This document shows positions 1-8,021 of a stretch of 64,000 nucleotides of DNA, in pieces (the first letter of the stretch is position 1; the number at the start of each line of letters is the position of its first letter). The position numbers and the translations under genes are program-made. The stretch covers positions 78,938 to 142,937 of the forward strand of contig JAHIVH010000008.1 of the NCBI GenBank assembly GCA_018816735.1, written 5' to 3'. Source of the stretch: Pseudomonadota bacterium (GTDB lineage Bacteria; Desulfobacterota; Desulfobacteria; Desulfobacterales; JAHIVH01). The notes below the pieces were generated by a model. It saw only the letters and a program-made list of their open reading frames with translations. It was not told the origin of the DNA and searched no databases.

Positions 1-381
1 GGTTGCATTTTTTCCTTTCAGAATGCCGCTTTTACCCAGAGGAAGCGCCCCTACGCATATGGACGCGATAATCTTTCCGGACGCATGAAACTGACGAATA
101 ATTCTTAAAAAATCCTCATGATAGGCATCTTCGTAGAATTTGGATTCTTTAAATCCGCCGGGTAGGGCCAATGCATCAAAATGAGCCACATCTATCTCAT
201 CCACCTGGAGCTCCGGTATCACTGTAAAATTCCAGGTACATTTAATATGCGTTCTTCGGCCTGCTGTCGTGACATTTACCGGTGTATCCCCCACATGCCT
301 GCTCCATCCAAGCACATCCGTAAACACACTTGCTTCGTACGCTTCAAATCCCTGGGCCAGAAGCAGTAAAACATTTTTCAT
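1..381 (-). CDS. DJ-1/PfpI family protein (3' end cut by the window edge)
   Basis: The reverse strand from the ATG at 379-381 stays open to base 1 and gives the first 127 residues. It begins MKNVLLLLAQGFEAYEAS, the usual start of the DJ-1/PfpI (class I glutamine amidotransferase-like) fold, then DALALPGG and the nucleophile elbow ASICVGALPLG with the candidate reactive Cys at residue 109. The family includes protein deglycase/chaperone-like, ThiJ-like and intracellular-protease-like members, so the exact activity is open. About 60-70 C-terminal residues should lie outside the window. The glycosyltransferase upstream on the same strand ends 58 bp away, so co-transcription is possible. Confidence 0.85.
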   Translation of the reverse strand, partial: MKNVLLLLAQGFEAYEASVFTDVLGWSRHVGDTPVNVTTAGRRTHIKCTWNFTVIPELQVDEIDVAHFDALALPGGFKESKFYEDAYHEDFLRIIRQFHASGKIIASICVGALPLGKSGILKGKNAT

Positions 382-439
382 CTTTTTTACACCATTTGAC
401 TGGAAATATTATTGAAGATTTTCATATGGCGAAAACCCA

Positions 440-1555
440 TTAACGGGACATTCCGGCTATATGCCTGAATGCGGCTTCCATGTTTTTCTGAAAATGGTGA
501 AGCGTGTAAAAAGATAAATATTTTTTTCTGCCAGCCTCACCCATTCTCATTCTCTCATCTGGATGGTCTATCAACCAGGCAACTTTTTCTGCCAGGTCAT
601 GGGCGTTCTTTTTTTCAATCAGGAAGCCATTCTGTCCGTTATCGATTATTTCTGGAATGGCGCCTTCGTGAGTGGAGACAACAGGCAAACCGCAGGCCAT
701 GGCTTCCAGCAATACCAGGGGGAAACATTCGTTTAGGGTTGGAAAGACAAAAATATCTGCTTCCGACAAGGCCTGCAATTTTTCTTCTCCATATTTGGGC
801 CCGGCTACATTTATGACATCTTCAATGCCATACTCTTTAACCAGTTTGTTAAACATATGCTGACCCGTATTTCCGGCGGGGTTACCCACAAAATCAACCT
901 TGAACGAATAGCCCCTGTCTTTCAAAATATGACAGGCACTTAAAACGGTAAGCGTCCCTTTGGCAACAAGCAAGTTGGATAAAAAAAGAATTTTCAGGGT
1001 CAATTTTTCCGGTGCGTGTCTGTTTTCATGACATATTTGAGGTTGTGGAATACCATTGGGGATAAAAAAAACCTGATCCGGTTTTACAATACCATCGATA
1101 TCGTTAAAAAGAAGAGGGGACAAAAGGATGACGAATTCCTTATCAAAAGCCCACTCATATATTTTCCTTACAAACGGATTACGCGTTTTTTCTTTGATGC
1201 CTTTTAAATGAAAATGAAAGACAATTTTCGCCTTATAACACTTCATCAGGAGGATATAAAAGCAGTCTCTGTAGAATGGGATATTGATGGCCACAATACT
1301 GAAGTAAACAAAATCAGGCCGGAATTTATGCAAAATGGCAAAAAGCCTAAACCAATACGTAATAAAAGAGGCAATTTTTCCGACCCTCGGTCTGCCGATA
1401 TCCTTAATGGAACGGGAATAATGCAATGGCAATATGTTCACTTCGAACTCATCATTTGATTTCAAATGATCCACAACATATTGACTCATGGTGTTTGAGC
1501 CATGAACAGGCGGCGGGAGCGTGGCAAACAGCAGAATCTTCTTTTTCATAGGCAT
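440..1555 (-). CDS. glycosyltransferase family 4 (GT-B fold)
   Basis: A 371-residue protein with the layout of GT4 enzymes, which transfer a sugar from an NDP-sugar to glycans or lipids. The N-terminal part begins KKKILLFATLPPPVHGSNTMS, the usual glycine-rich acceptor-side start. The C-terminal donor domain has the LFLSNLLVAKGTLTVL strand, FVFPTLNECFPLVLLEAMACGLPVVST and GAIPEII, which contains the EX7E sugar-nucleotide signature. No signal peptide or membrane span is seen, so it is probably cytosolic or peripheral. The start is uncertain by two codons (ATG at 1555 or 1549). It follows the YkgJ-like gene by 25 bp on the same strand. It is not inside a recognisable polysaccharide cluster, so the acceptor is unknown. 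Confidence 0.88.
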   Translation of the reverse strand: MPMKKKILLFATLPPPVHGSNTMSQYVVDHLKSNDEFEVNILPLHYSRSIKDIGRPRVGKIASFITYWFRLFAILHKFRPDFVYFSIVAINIPFYRDCFYILLMKCYKAKIVFHFHLKGIKEKTRNPFVRKIYEWAFDKEFVILLSPLLFNDIDGIVKPDQVFFIPNGIPQPQICHENRHAPEKLTLKILFLSNLLVAKGTLTVLSACHILKDRGYSFKVDFVGNPAGNTGQHMFNKLVKEYGIEDVINVAGPKYGEEKLQALSEADIFVFPTLNECFPLVLLEAMACGLPVVSTHEGAIPEIIDNGQNGFLIEKKNAHDLAEKVAWLIDHPDERMRMGEAGRKKYLSFYTLHHFQKNMEAAFRHIAGMSR

Positions 1556-1580
1556 TTGGGTTCAGTTCTCAAATGTTTAT

Positions 1581-1976
1581 TCAGGTCACGTTTCTATTGA
1601 GTGACCGGATTCCCGGGCATTCCTTGAAAAGTTCTTCCTTGCGATTTCTGTAATAGCTCCAGAAAGGAAACTTGCGGCATTGCTCAGGCCTTACGGGATA
1701 AATCGTGCATACCTTATCATCACCGTCATTCAGAAAAACACAATCAAATTCCTGACCCGCAAAGCGTTCATTGATGGTGAATCGATTCCCTCTTTTATGA
1801 AGGTATTTTTCAATAAACAGGACAGGGGAAATATTCAGAAAACGGCTGATTTCCGCTATATCTTTCTGATTGACCCAGATATCACCGGACTCTCCCCTGC
1901 AACAGCGTCCGGCACATGCTTTACAGGCCTCGGGATCAAATTCATAGTCAAACCCGTCTTTTCTGATTATCGTCAT
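1581..1976 (-). CDS. YkgJ-family cysteine-cluster protein
   Basis: The start MTIIRKDGFDYEFDPEACKACAG places CxxCxxxCC (CKACAGRCC) at residues 16-24, followed by DISPVLF-type helices and later Cys in EFDCVFLND, VCTIYPVRPEQCRKFPFW and ECPG. This spacing matches the UPF0153/YkgJ family, proposed to bind zinc or an Fe-S cluster. The molecular role is not established. A longer reading from 2102 is possible, but its first codon lies inside the -35 box of a good promoter at 2073-2102, so I chose the internal ATG at 1976. The glycosyltransferase gene follows 25 bp downstream. Confidence 0.8.
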   Translation of the reverse strand: MTIIRKDGFDYEFDPEACKACAGRCCRGESGDIWVNQKDIAEISRFLNISPVLFIEKYLHKRGNRFTINERFAGQEFDCVFLNDGDDKVCTIYPVRPEQCRKFPFWSYYRNRKEELFKECPGIRSLNRNVT

Positions 1977-2072
1977 TTTTCCCGCGTGTATGCCTGAAAC
2001 TGGGCCACTATCTTCGGTACGTGGTTTACTTTTATTAAGTGTTAATCGGAAATGTTCCAAACTTGGACATGG

Positions 2073-2102
2073 ACTATACTGAAGACAATCGGCTGCTGTC
2101 AA
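2073..2102 (-). promoter_or_regulatory. sigma-70-type promoter for the YkgJ-like gene
   Basis: Read on the minus strand, TTGACA (2102-2097) is followed after 18 bp by TATAGT (2078-2073). Transcription would start near 2066, leaving about 90 nt of leader before the chosen ATG at 1976. The match is close to consensus on both boxes. Confidence 0.6.
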
Positions 2103-2359
2103 TATTTTCCATGGTTATCCGGATGATTTTCGGCCACCCGGTTTGAATTGTTCAGACCGATGTTAACGTTTATACACCCCAAAAATGAAAATTCATCCGA
2201 AGTAGAAAAAAGATATTTTAAAGAATTGCCATGGTCTTTCATATACATTAATATGCCCGACGTATCAACGAAGAGGGTGCAATCAAACATATGGGGAAGT
2301 TGAAAAAAAAGCGCAACAAGAAAATGACAATGTCATTACCCTAAAATAAGGATACGGGA
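2103..2359. other. intergenic stretch between divergent genes, no convincing gene
   Basis: This lies upstream of both the YkgJ-like gene (minus) and the EamA transporter (plus). The only reading frame of note is a 63-codon minus-strand frame (2099-2290) with no recognised family and no clear ribosome binding site. AAGGATACGGG at 2348-2358 is the ribosome binding site of the transporter. Confidence 0.4.
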
Positions 2360-3247
2360 TTGAATCTGTTCAGTATTAAATCACGAAAACATGCGGTTGG
2401 CATGATGCTGACCGGTGCCCTGATGATCAGCTTTTCAGGCGTATATGTGAAGCTTGCCCATGTATCATCTGAAACCGCTGGTTTTTACAGGGTAATTTTC
2501 GGCGCGATCCCGCTTTTCATTATTCTTCTTGTTAAAAGAGAACCCTTATGGAAAGGGTGGTACACGTGTCTTTTGGGTATCACAGGCGGAATCTTTTTTG
2601 CGATTGATCTGTTTGCCTGGCACAAAAGTATTCATTATATCGGCCCTGGCCTTGCAACCATTCTGGGTAATTTCCAGGTCTTTTTCCTGGCAGGTATTGG
2701 CATATTCGTTCTCAAGGAAAAAATAACCCCCCGTCTTCTGCTTGCCATACCGTTTGCCATCGCAGGCCTTTTTCTTGTGGTGGGTGTGGCATGGGAGAAT
2801 CTTTCGTCAGCCTATAAAACCGGTATTTTTTTAGGAATCGTTACGGCCATGTGCTACACTGGCTATATTCTTTCCCTGAAAAAACTCCAGTCCATGCCAA
2901 AGCCCCTTTCTGCGGAGGCAAATCTCTTAATCATCTGCCTTTCCACTGCGACCATCTTTGCCTGCCTCATGCTGTTTCAAAAAAATGCGTTTGTGATACC
3001 GGATATTCAAAGTTTCTTGTCTCTGGCCGCCTATGGGTTTTTAAGCCAGGCATTGGGATGGATGATCATATCCCGTGCACTTCCTCATCTCCAGACGTCT
3101 GTCACAGGGCTTCTTCTTCTCCTGCAGCCGACTTTCGCTTTTGCCTGGGATATGATCTTCTTTAGCAGGCCGACATCATTATTGGATATCACAGGGATCA
3201 TGCTTACCATTTTTGCCATTTATCTGGGTTCGGCACGACAAAAGTAA
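2360..3247 (+). CDS. EamA/DMT-superfamily transporter
   Basis: A 295-residue, very hydrophobic protein with about ten membrane segments arranged as two EamA repeats (roughly residues 12-140 and 153-291). Typical features are SFSGVYVKLAHVSSETAGFYR in the first repeat and the ISRALPHLQTSVTGLLLLLQP helix near the end of the second. The family exports metabolites or amino acids from the inner membrane, but the substrate cannot be read from sequence. The start is a TTG preceded by AAGGATACGGG. The next in-frame ATG is 14 codons in and would cut into the first helix. It is convergent with the aminotransferase gene, 43 bp apart. Confidence 0.85.
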   Translation: MNLFSIKSRKHAVGMMLTGALMISFSGVYVKLAHVSSETAGFYRVIFGAIPLFIILLVKREPLWKGWYTCLLGITGGIFFAIDLFAWHKSIHYIGPGLATILGNFQVFFLAGIGIFVLKEKITPRLLLAIPFAIAGLFLVVGVAWENLSSAYKTGIFLGIVTAMCYTGYILSLKKLQSMPKPLSAEANLLIICLSTATIFACLMLFQKNAFVIPDIQSFLSLAAYGFLSQALGWMIISRALPHLQTSVTGLLLLLQPTFAFAWDMIFFSRPTSLLDITGIMLTIFAIYLGSARQK

Positions 3248-3290
3248 TCCGCCCAAAAGCATCAAAAACAGATCATTGCCTGACTGCCCG

Positions 3291-4484
3291 TCATTGCCCG
3301 GCCACAAATGCAATTGCAGCTTCAAAAATGCCCAAGCCTTCCCCTATCTCATCCAGTGTGATATTCAATGCCGGGAATATGCGAAAAATATACCCCTGGG
3401 TCATGTTGATAAAGAGACCCGTTTTCAAACATTCTGAATACACTTTTTCAGCCATGAGCTTATCCCTGAATTCCACAGCCACAAGAAGTCCCCGGCCTCT
3501 CACATCAGAAATGAGTTCCGGATATCTTTTTTGCAGGGTTTTCATTCGGTCGATCACATATTTGCCAACAGTTTCCACATGGTTTTCAATATCATGATCC
3601 ATCAGATACTGAATCACGGAAAGTGCGGCTGCACATCCCAAAGGATTGCCACAATAGGTCCCCCCGTGATCTCCGATTTCAACCTTTTTGGAGACCGCTT
3701 CTGTCACTGCAAATGCGGCAAAGGGAAATCCCCCCCCAATGCCTTTGGCCATGGTCATAAAATCGACTTCCATTTTATGACGATTTACGGCAAACATCGG
3801 TCCGGTTCTGCAGAATCCGGTCTGGACCTCGTCAACAATCAGGTATACACCATTTTCACGGCACAATGCGGATACGCCTTCAAGATAACCTTCTTTGGGT
3901 ATGATGACACCGCCCTCCCCCTGGATCGGCTCCAGAAGAACGGCTGCGACCTTGTCATCTATTTCCCGGGCCATGGCATCAAGATCGTTAAAGGGAACAA
4001 ACCGGTAGTTGGGCATGAGCGGATTGTATTTTTCCCTGTGCTTTGACTGGCCGGTAGCTGAGGCAGTGCTGATCGTTCTTCCATGAAAGCTCTGGGTCAT
4101 GGAAATCACGTCAAGACGGCCTGATATCTTCCTGGCCAGTTTGATGACCGCGTCATTCGCTTCTGCGCCGCTGTTTGCAAAAAAGACGTTGGAAAGCTTT
4201 CCGGGTAAAATTTCGGCCATTTTCTTGAGAAGGGCTGCCCGTACCGGAGAATAGACAAGCCCTGAACTCGGTGTCTGAAGAAGGGTCCGGCTTTGTTTCG
4301 ATATGGCATCTGCAAGAACCGGATTGGCATGACCAATACTGGTTACACCCCATCCTGCAGTGAGATCAACATATTTTCTGCCGCTTTCATCCCATACATA
4401 CACGCCCTCGCCCCGCTCAATGGCAACAGGTATTTTCTTGAAAAAAGGAATTGCATACATGTTTTCGGTTGATATTGTATCCAT
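3291..4484 (-). CDS. class III PLP-dependent aminotransferase (acetylornithine/succinylornithine/GABA type)
   Basis: A 397-residue fold-type I aminotransferase. The PLP-phosphate motif SGAEAND is at residues 105-111, the DEVQTG motif carrying the Asp that pairs with the PLP nitrogen is at 218-223, and the Schiff-base lysine is K247 in MAKGIGGGFP. GGTYCGNPLGCAAAL and the DVRGRGLLVAVEF segment are typical of the ArgD/GabT group. The short N terminus and length (about 400) favour an ArgD-like acetylornithine aminotransferase, but no arg genes are beside it, so the substrate is left open. AAGGAAC lies 7 bp before the ATG. Confidence 0.88.
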   Translation of the reverse strand: MDTISTENMYAIPFFKKIPVAIERGEGVYVWDESGRKYVDLTAGWGVTSIGHANPVLADAISKQSRTLLQTPSSGLVYSPVRAALLKKMAEILPGKLSNVFFANSGAEANDAVIKLARKISGRLDVISMTQSFHGRTISTASATGQSKHREKYNPLMPNYRFVPFNDLDAMAREIDDKVAAVLLEPIQGEGGVIIPKEGYLEGVSALCRENGVYLIVDEVQTGFCRTGPMFAVNRHKMEVDFMTMAKGIGGGFPFAAFAVTEAVSKKVEIGDHGGTYCGNPLGCAAALSVIQYLMDHDIENHVETVGKYVIDRMKTLQKRYPELISDVRGRGLLVAVEFRDKLMAEKVYSECLKTGLFINMTQGYIFRIFPALNITLDEIGEGLGIFEAAIAFVAGQ

Positions 4485-4669
4485 CAGATGTTCCTTCTCA
4501 TTTTTATTGAAATCTGTTAAGTTCTGTTATGAATCGTTACTTGACAATCCTGGTTTACTGATAATTTTATGATACCATTCGGCATTTGGTCAACCCCTGA
4601 TTGTCTGAACAAACACCAGGTTATATGCCATAGGTTCATTCACTTGAAAAGAAATTAAAAGGAACAAAA

Positions 4670-5056
4670 ATGAAAATCGCATTTCCGGCACAAGAGAATT
4701 TAGGATTGAAAAGCCCTGTTTTTAACCATTTCGGGTCCGCACCTGTCTTTATCGTTGTGGATTCTGAAACGCAAGAGCTCAATATCATTAACAATCAGGA
4801 CCTTAACCATCAGCATGGCAATTGTCAGCCCCTGGTTGCGCTGGGCGGTACAAAAGTGGATGCCATTGTTGTCGGCGGCATTGGTGGCGGTGCCCTGAAA
4901 AAACTGATGAATGAAGGCATGACCGTTTTTCGTGCGACTGAAGGCACTGTATATGAGAATATGACACTTTTCAAAACCGGAAAGCTACAAAAATTCACCA
5001 TGGACCAAACATGCATGGGCCACGGGCATGGCATCATGGGAGGGTGCAGCCATTAA
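4670..5056 (+). CDS. NifX/NifB-C-terminal-like iron-molybdenum cofactor binding domain protein
   Basis: A 128-residue single-domain protein of the dinitrogenase Fe-Mo cofactor biosynthesis (NifX/NafY, MTH1175-like) family. It begins MKIAFPAQENLGLKSPVFNHFGSAPVF, which is characteristic, and contains VDAIVVGGIGGGALKKL. The C terminus is rich in His, Met and Cys (CMGHGHGIMGGCSH), suggesting metal binding. No nitrogenase genes are nearby, and in sulfate reducers stand-alone members are common and of unclear role, so nitrogen fixation should not be assumed. AAAAGGAACAAAA precedes the ATG. The FmdB-like gene follows 61 bp downstream on the same strand. Confidence 0.85.
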   Translation: MKIAFPAQENLGLKSPVFNHFGSAPVFIVVDSETQELNIINNQDLNHQHGNCQPLVALGGTKVDAIVVGGIGGGALKKLMNEGMTVFRATEGTVYENMTLFKTGKLQKFTMDQTCMGHGHGIMGGCSH

Positions 5057-5117
5057 AACAAGTCCATTGACTGAATTCAAATTCATCCTAATTATTTAAA
5101 TAAAAACGGAGGATAAC

Positions 5118-5312
5118 ATGCCTATTTTTGAATACACATGTGATCATTGCGGTCATCAGTTTGAAAAACTGGTATTCAAGAGTGATGAAGATCAGGTTTC
5201 GTGCCCGAAATGCAACCAAAAGAAAACCAAAAAAGTGATCAGTGCGACCCGTATGATAACCGGTTCCGGTAAAGGCTGCGGCGATGGTGCGGCCAAAGGT
5301 GGTTTTTCCTGA
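5118..5312 (+). CDS. FmdB-family zinc ribbon protein
   Basis: A 64-residue protein beginning MPIFEYTCDHCGHQFE. Paired Cys at 8/11 and 29/32 (CDHCG and CPKCN) make the FmdB/CxxC_CXXC_SSSS zinc ribbon. A poorly conserved Gly/Lys tail follows. The family is named for a regulator of formylmethanofuran/formamide genes, but most bacterial members have no assigned function. A strong GGAGG lies 8 bp before the ATG. Confidence 0.9.
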   Translation: MPIFEYTCDHCGHQFEKLVFKSDEDQVSCPKCNQKKTKKVISATRMITGSGKGCGDGAAKGGFS

Positions 5313-5360
5313 GCGTCTTAGCATTTATTTGGCGGTCTGCCATAAAACCAAGGTTAACTT

Positions 5361-5810
5361 ATGCTGATTTATAACGATACATTTGCCTGGGACGGATTTG
5401 GAGGCAAGCTTAAACTAGCGAGTGGTGAATGCTGGCTCCGGATTATCGATCGGAGAAAGGCGTCTGCCGAAGGTGAAGGTGTGACTTTTGTCAGGCCCTA
5501 CATCATCATTGTATCAGATAAATCTGGCAAAAAAATGTCTGTAAAAAGCTGTGCCGGTCATATTGCCACACTTGTCACGGAAAAATTCAATATTGCCCCC
5601 AACCGGATGTATTATATCGAATATTATGACAAAATTGAATATGGCCAGAACCCCAGGAAAACCATTCCGGAAAAATTTGAATCTGTCGAATTCGACTGGC
5701 ATGACAGCAAGGCCATTAACCCGAGATGGCGATCTGTCAATCAATCGATTATCGATATGATCAAATCCGCTCTCAAAGCAACGCCACCACTCCCGGTATC
5801 TGATTATTGA
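5361..5810 (+). CDS. conserved hypothetical protein, 149 residues
   Basis: I do not recognise a named family. The frame is clean, has AAGGTT before the ATG and codon use like its neighbours. It encodes a soluble protein with a beta-rich N-terminal half (MLIYNDTFAWDGFGGKLKL, GECWLRIIDRRKA, FVRPYIIIVSDKSG) and a helical end. It lacks Cys clusters, a signal peptide and membrane spans. It follows the FmdB-like gene by 48 bp, so it may share its transcript. Confidence 0.7.
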   Translation: MLIYNDTFAWDGFGGKLKLASGECWLRIIDRRKASAEGEGVTFVRPYIIIVSDKSGKKMSVKSCAGHIATLVTEKFNIAPNRMYYIEYYDKIEYGQNPRKTIPEKFESVEFDWHDSKAINPRWRSVNQSIIDMIKSALKATPPLPVSDY

Positions 5811-5895
5811 TCAGACCGCCTGTGATGTGCAAAACCATTTTTGCCATCAGCCAAAATACAGATAACCCACTATAATTACTGATATTATGTTTATG

Positions 5896-5922
5896 TTGAC
5901 AAATCAATGATATCATTATAAT
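5896..5922 (+). promoter_or_regulatory. promoter with an embedded perfect palindrome, upstream of the acyl-CoA dehydrogenase gene
   Basis: TTGACA (5896-5901) and TATAAT (5917-5922) are separated by 15 bp, slightly short of the usual 16-18. The spacer holds the perfect 12-bp palindrome AATGATATCATT (5906-5917), which touches the -10 box. That is a classic place for a repressor operator, for example of a TetR-family fatty-acid regulator, but the regulator is not identified. Confidence 0.55.
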
Positions 5923-5993
5923 GTTCTCGTTTTGTTTATTTTTAACTAATTTTCAAATGAAAAAAATTTGAGACAAGGAGCATAGGTAAAATC

Positions 5994-7808
5994 ATGGCAC
6001 AAGAATTAGCTGACAGACGCGACCTGGATTTCGTAATCTGGGAACAATTGAATGGCGAAGAGCACCTCAAACACCCATTATTCAAGGAATTCAACAGAAA
6101 AACCTGTGATATGATCATTAATGAGGCAAGAAGCCTGGCCATCAAAGAAGTTCTCCCCACACTCGCAGAAGGTGACACCATTGGCGTTCATTATGAAAAC
6201 AACACGGTTAAACTTCCTGAGTGTTTTAAACGCCCCTTTGAACTGATGAAAGAAGGCGAATGGGGCAATCTTCAGGTACCTTCTGAAATGCATGGCCAAG
6301 GCGCGCCACCATTTGTCGCCACTGCTGCTATCGAGTATTTCATGGCTGCGAACTGGGCTCTGTTCTCATACCTTGCAATGGGATGCTCTACAGCCGGTAT
6401 GATTCAACACTTCGGCACGCAAGAACAGATCGATCAATATGTTCCCAAACTGGTTTCGGCAGATTGGGGCGGCACCATGCTCCTGACCGAACCTCAGGCA
6501 GGAACGGATGTGGGTGCAATTGAAACAATAGCCACCCAAAATGATGATGGGACATATAATATTACCGGCAACAAAATATTCATCACAAATGGTGAGCATG
6601 ATCTGGCAGATAATATTATTCATCCCGTACTTGCCCGAATCGAAGGGTCTCCTGCCGGCACCAAAGGTATTTCCATTTTTATCGTTCCCAAATTTATGAT
6701 CAATGATGATGGCAGCCTGGGGGAGAGAAATGACATTCTCTGCACAGGCACGGAAGAAAAAATGGGTATTCACGGCAGTGCCACCTGCAGCATGACCATG
6801 GGGTCAAAAGGGAAATGTACCGGTTTTCTTCTTGGCGAAGTCAACAAAGGCATGAAAATCATGTTCAACATGATGAATGAAGCGAGAATGGCGACCGGCC
6901 TTCAGGCCCTTTCCTATGCCTCTGCCTCCTATCTTCTGGCAGTCAATTACGCCCGTGAAAGATTACAGGGCCGGGATATCGAAAACTTCTTCGATGCCGC
7001 AGCCCCGTCTGTTCCCATTATCAAGCATCCTGACGTCAGACGCAACCTTCTCTGGATGAAATCCTATCTGGATGGCATGAGAAGCTTTTTCTATTATGCA
7101 ACCATCGTCGGTACAAGAAGCATCACCGCTGACACCGAAGAAGAGCGGAAAAAATGGACAGATATGTTTGAACTCCTGACGCCTCTTGCCAAAGACTATC
7201 TTGCGAATCATGGGCATGACATCTGCGTCCAGTCCCAGCAGGTTCATGGTGGCGTGGGCTACTGCAAAGATTTTCTGCCTGAACAATATACCCGGGACAT
7301 TAAAATCACCTCTATCTTTGAAGGGTGCAGCGGTGTCCAGGCCATGGACCTTCTTGCACGGAAAATGCCCATGGACAAAGGAAAGGTATTCATGATCTTT
7401 CTGGGTGAGATCACGGATATCATCAATCAGGCAAAAGAAATTGAAAGCCTTAAAGATATTGCCGCCAAAACTGAAAACCTGGTCAAACGCCTGGGAGAAG
7501 TTGCCATGCACCTGGGTAATAAAGCCATGGCCGGCGAAATCAAACTGGCGTTTGCCTATTCCCACCCGTATCTTGAGGTCATGGGTGACACAATCATGGC
7601 ATGGATGCTCCTCTGGCGTGCCGTTGTAGCCGCCCCAAAAATTGAAGGCGCAAAGAAAAAAGACCAGGCATTTTATCAGGGCCAGGTCAAAACCGCTGAA
7701 TTCTTTATCAACGTGGTTGTGCCAGCCACCATTGGCAAAATAGAAGGTATTCTTGCCATGCACCCGGCAGCCATCGATATCCCGGATGACGGTTTTGGCG
7801 GCATCTGA
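5994..7808 (+). CDS. acyl-CoA dehydrogenase, large FadE/FadE5-like type with extra C-terminal domain
   Basis: FAD enzyme that oxidises an acyl-CoA to the 2-enoyl-CoA and passes electrons to electron transfer flavoprotein. At 604 residues it is longer than the classic 380-residue enzymes and matches the FadE5/DmdC-like group with an added C-terminal helical domain. Visible motifs are GTMLLTEPQAGTDVGA (flavin contact, about 160-175), EKMGIHGSATCSM (about 256-268), and QVHGGVGYCKDFLPEQYTRD followed by IFEGCSGVQAMDLLARK. In the last, Glu443 sits where these enzymes carry the catalytic base. AAGGAGCATAGGT precedes the ATG. A strong terminator follows, so the gene is probably transcribed alone. The natural partners, EtfBA and a membrane Fe-S protein, are at 40.7-44.7 kb. 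Confidence 0.93.
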   Translation: MAQELADRRDLDFVIWEQLNGEEHLKHPLFKEFNRKTCDMIINEARSLAIKEVLPTLAEGDTIGVHYENNTVKLPECFKRPFELMKEGEWGNLQVPSEMHGQGAPPFVATAAIEYFMAANWALFSYLAMGCSTAGMIQHFGTQEQIDQYVPKLVSADWGGTMLLTEPQAGTDVGAIETIATQNDDGTYNITGNKIFITNGEHDLADNIIHPVLARIEGSPAGTKGISIFIVPKFMINDDGSLGERNDILCTGTEEKMGIHGSATCSMTMGSKGKCTGFLLGEVNKGMKIMFNMMNEARMATGLQALSYASASYLLAVNYARERLQGRDIENFFDAAAPSVPIIKHPDVRRNLLWMKSYLDGMRSFFYYATIVGTRSITADTEEERKKWTDMFELLTPLAKDYLANHGHDICVQSQQVHGGVGYCKDFLPEQYTRDIKITSIFEGCSGVQAMDLLARKMPMDKGKVFMIFLGEITDIINQAKEIESLKDIAAKTENLVKRLGEVAMHLGNKAMAGEIKLAFAYSHPYLEVMGDTIMAWMLLWRAVVAAPKIEGAKKKDQAFYQGQVKTAEFFINVVVPATIGKIEGILAMHPAAIDIPDDGFGGI

Positions 7809-7851
7809 TCGCAATAAATTGTAACAAAAGATAACAACAAAACACAATACG

Positions 7852-7890
7852 GGCCGGTTCCTAAGTCTCTTTACAGGAACCGGCCTTTTT
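7852..7890 (+). terminator. intrinsic terminator after the acyl-CoA dehydrogenase gene
   Basis: A perfect 10-bp GC-rich stem, GGCCGGTTCC (7852-7861) with GGAACCGGCC (7876-7885), has a 14-nt loop and is followed by TTTTTCTT. Confidence 0.88.
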
Positions 7891-8021
7891 CTTCCCCTTG
7901 CCGCTTACGATTGTGCCAGCCTGTTTGATTACCAAAATGTAATCTTGCCATCATGTTCTGATCATTTTCCTGTGATAATTATTATGGGTTATAACTGATA
8001 CATGTGTGGAGAAAAATTTTA

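Noticed and set aside
2099..2290. 63-codon minus-strand frame upstream of the YkgJ-like gene
   Set aside because: No family, no ribosome binding site and it ends inside the promoter -35 box of the next gene.
4670..5056. Nitrogen fixation locus suggested by the NifX-like protein
   Set aside because: No nifHDK, nifEN or nifB lies nearby and stand-alone NifX-like proteins are common in sulfate reducers.
6963..7847. 294-codon frame on the strand opposite the acyl-CoA dehydrogenase gene
   Set aside because: A mirror of a strongly conserved enzyme gene, with Cys/His/Phe-rich composition typical of antisense frames.
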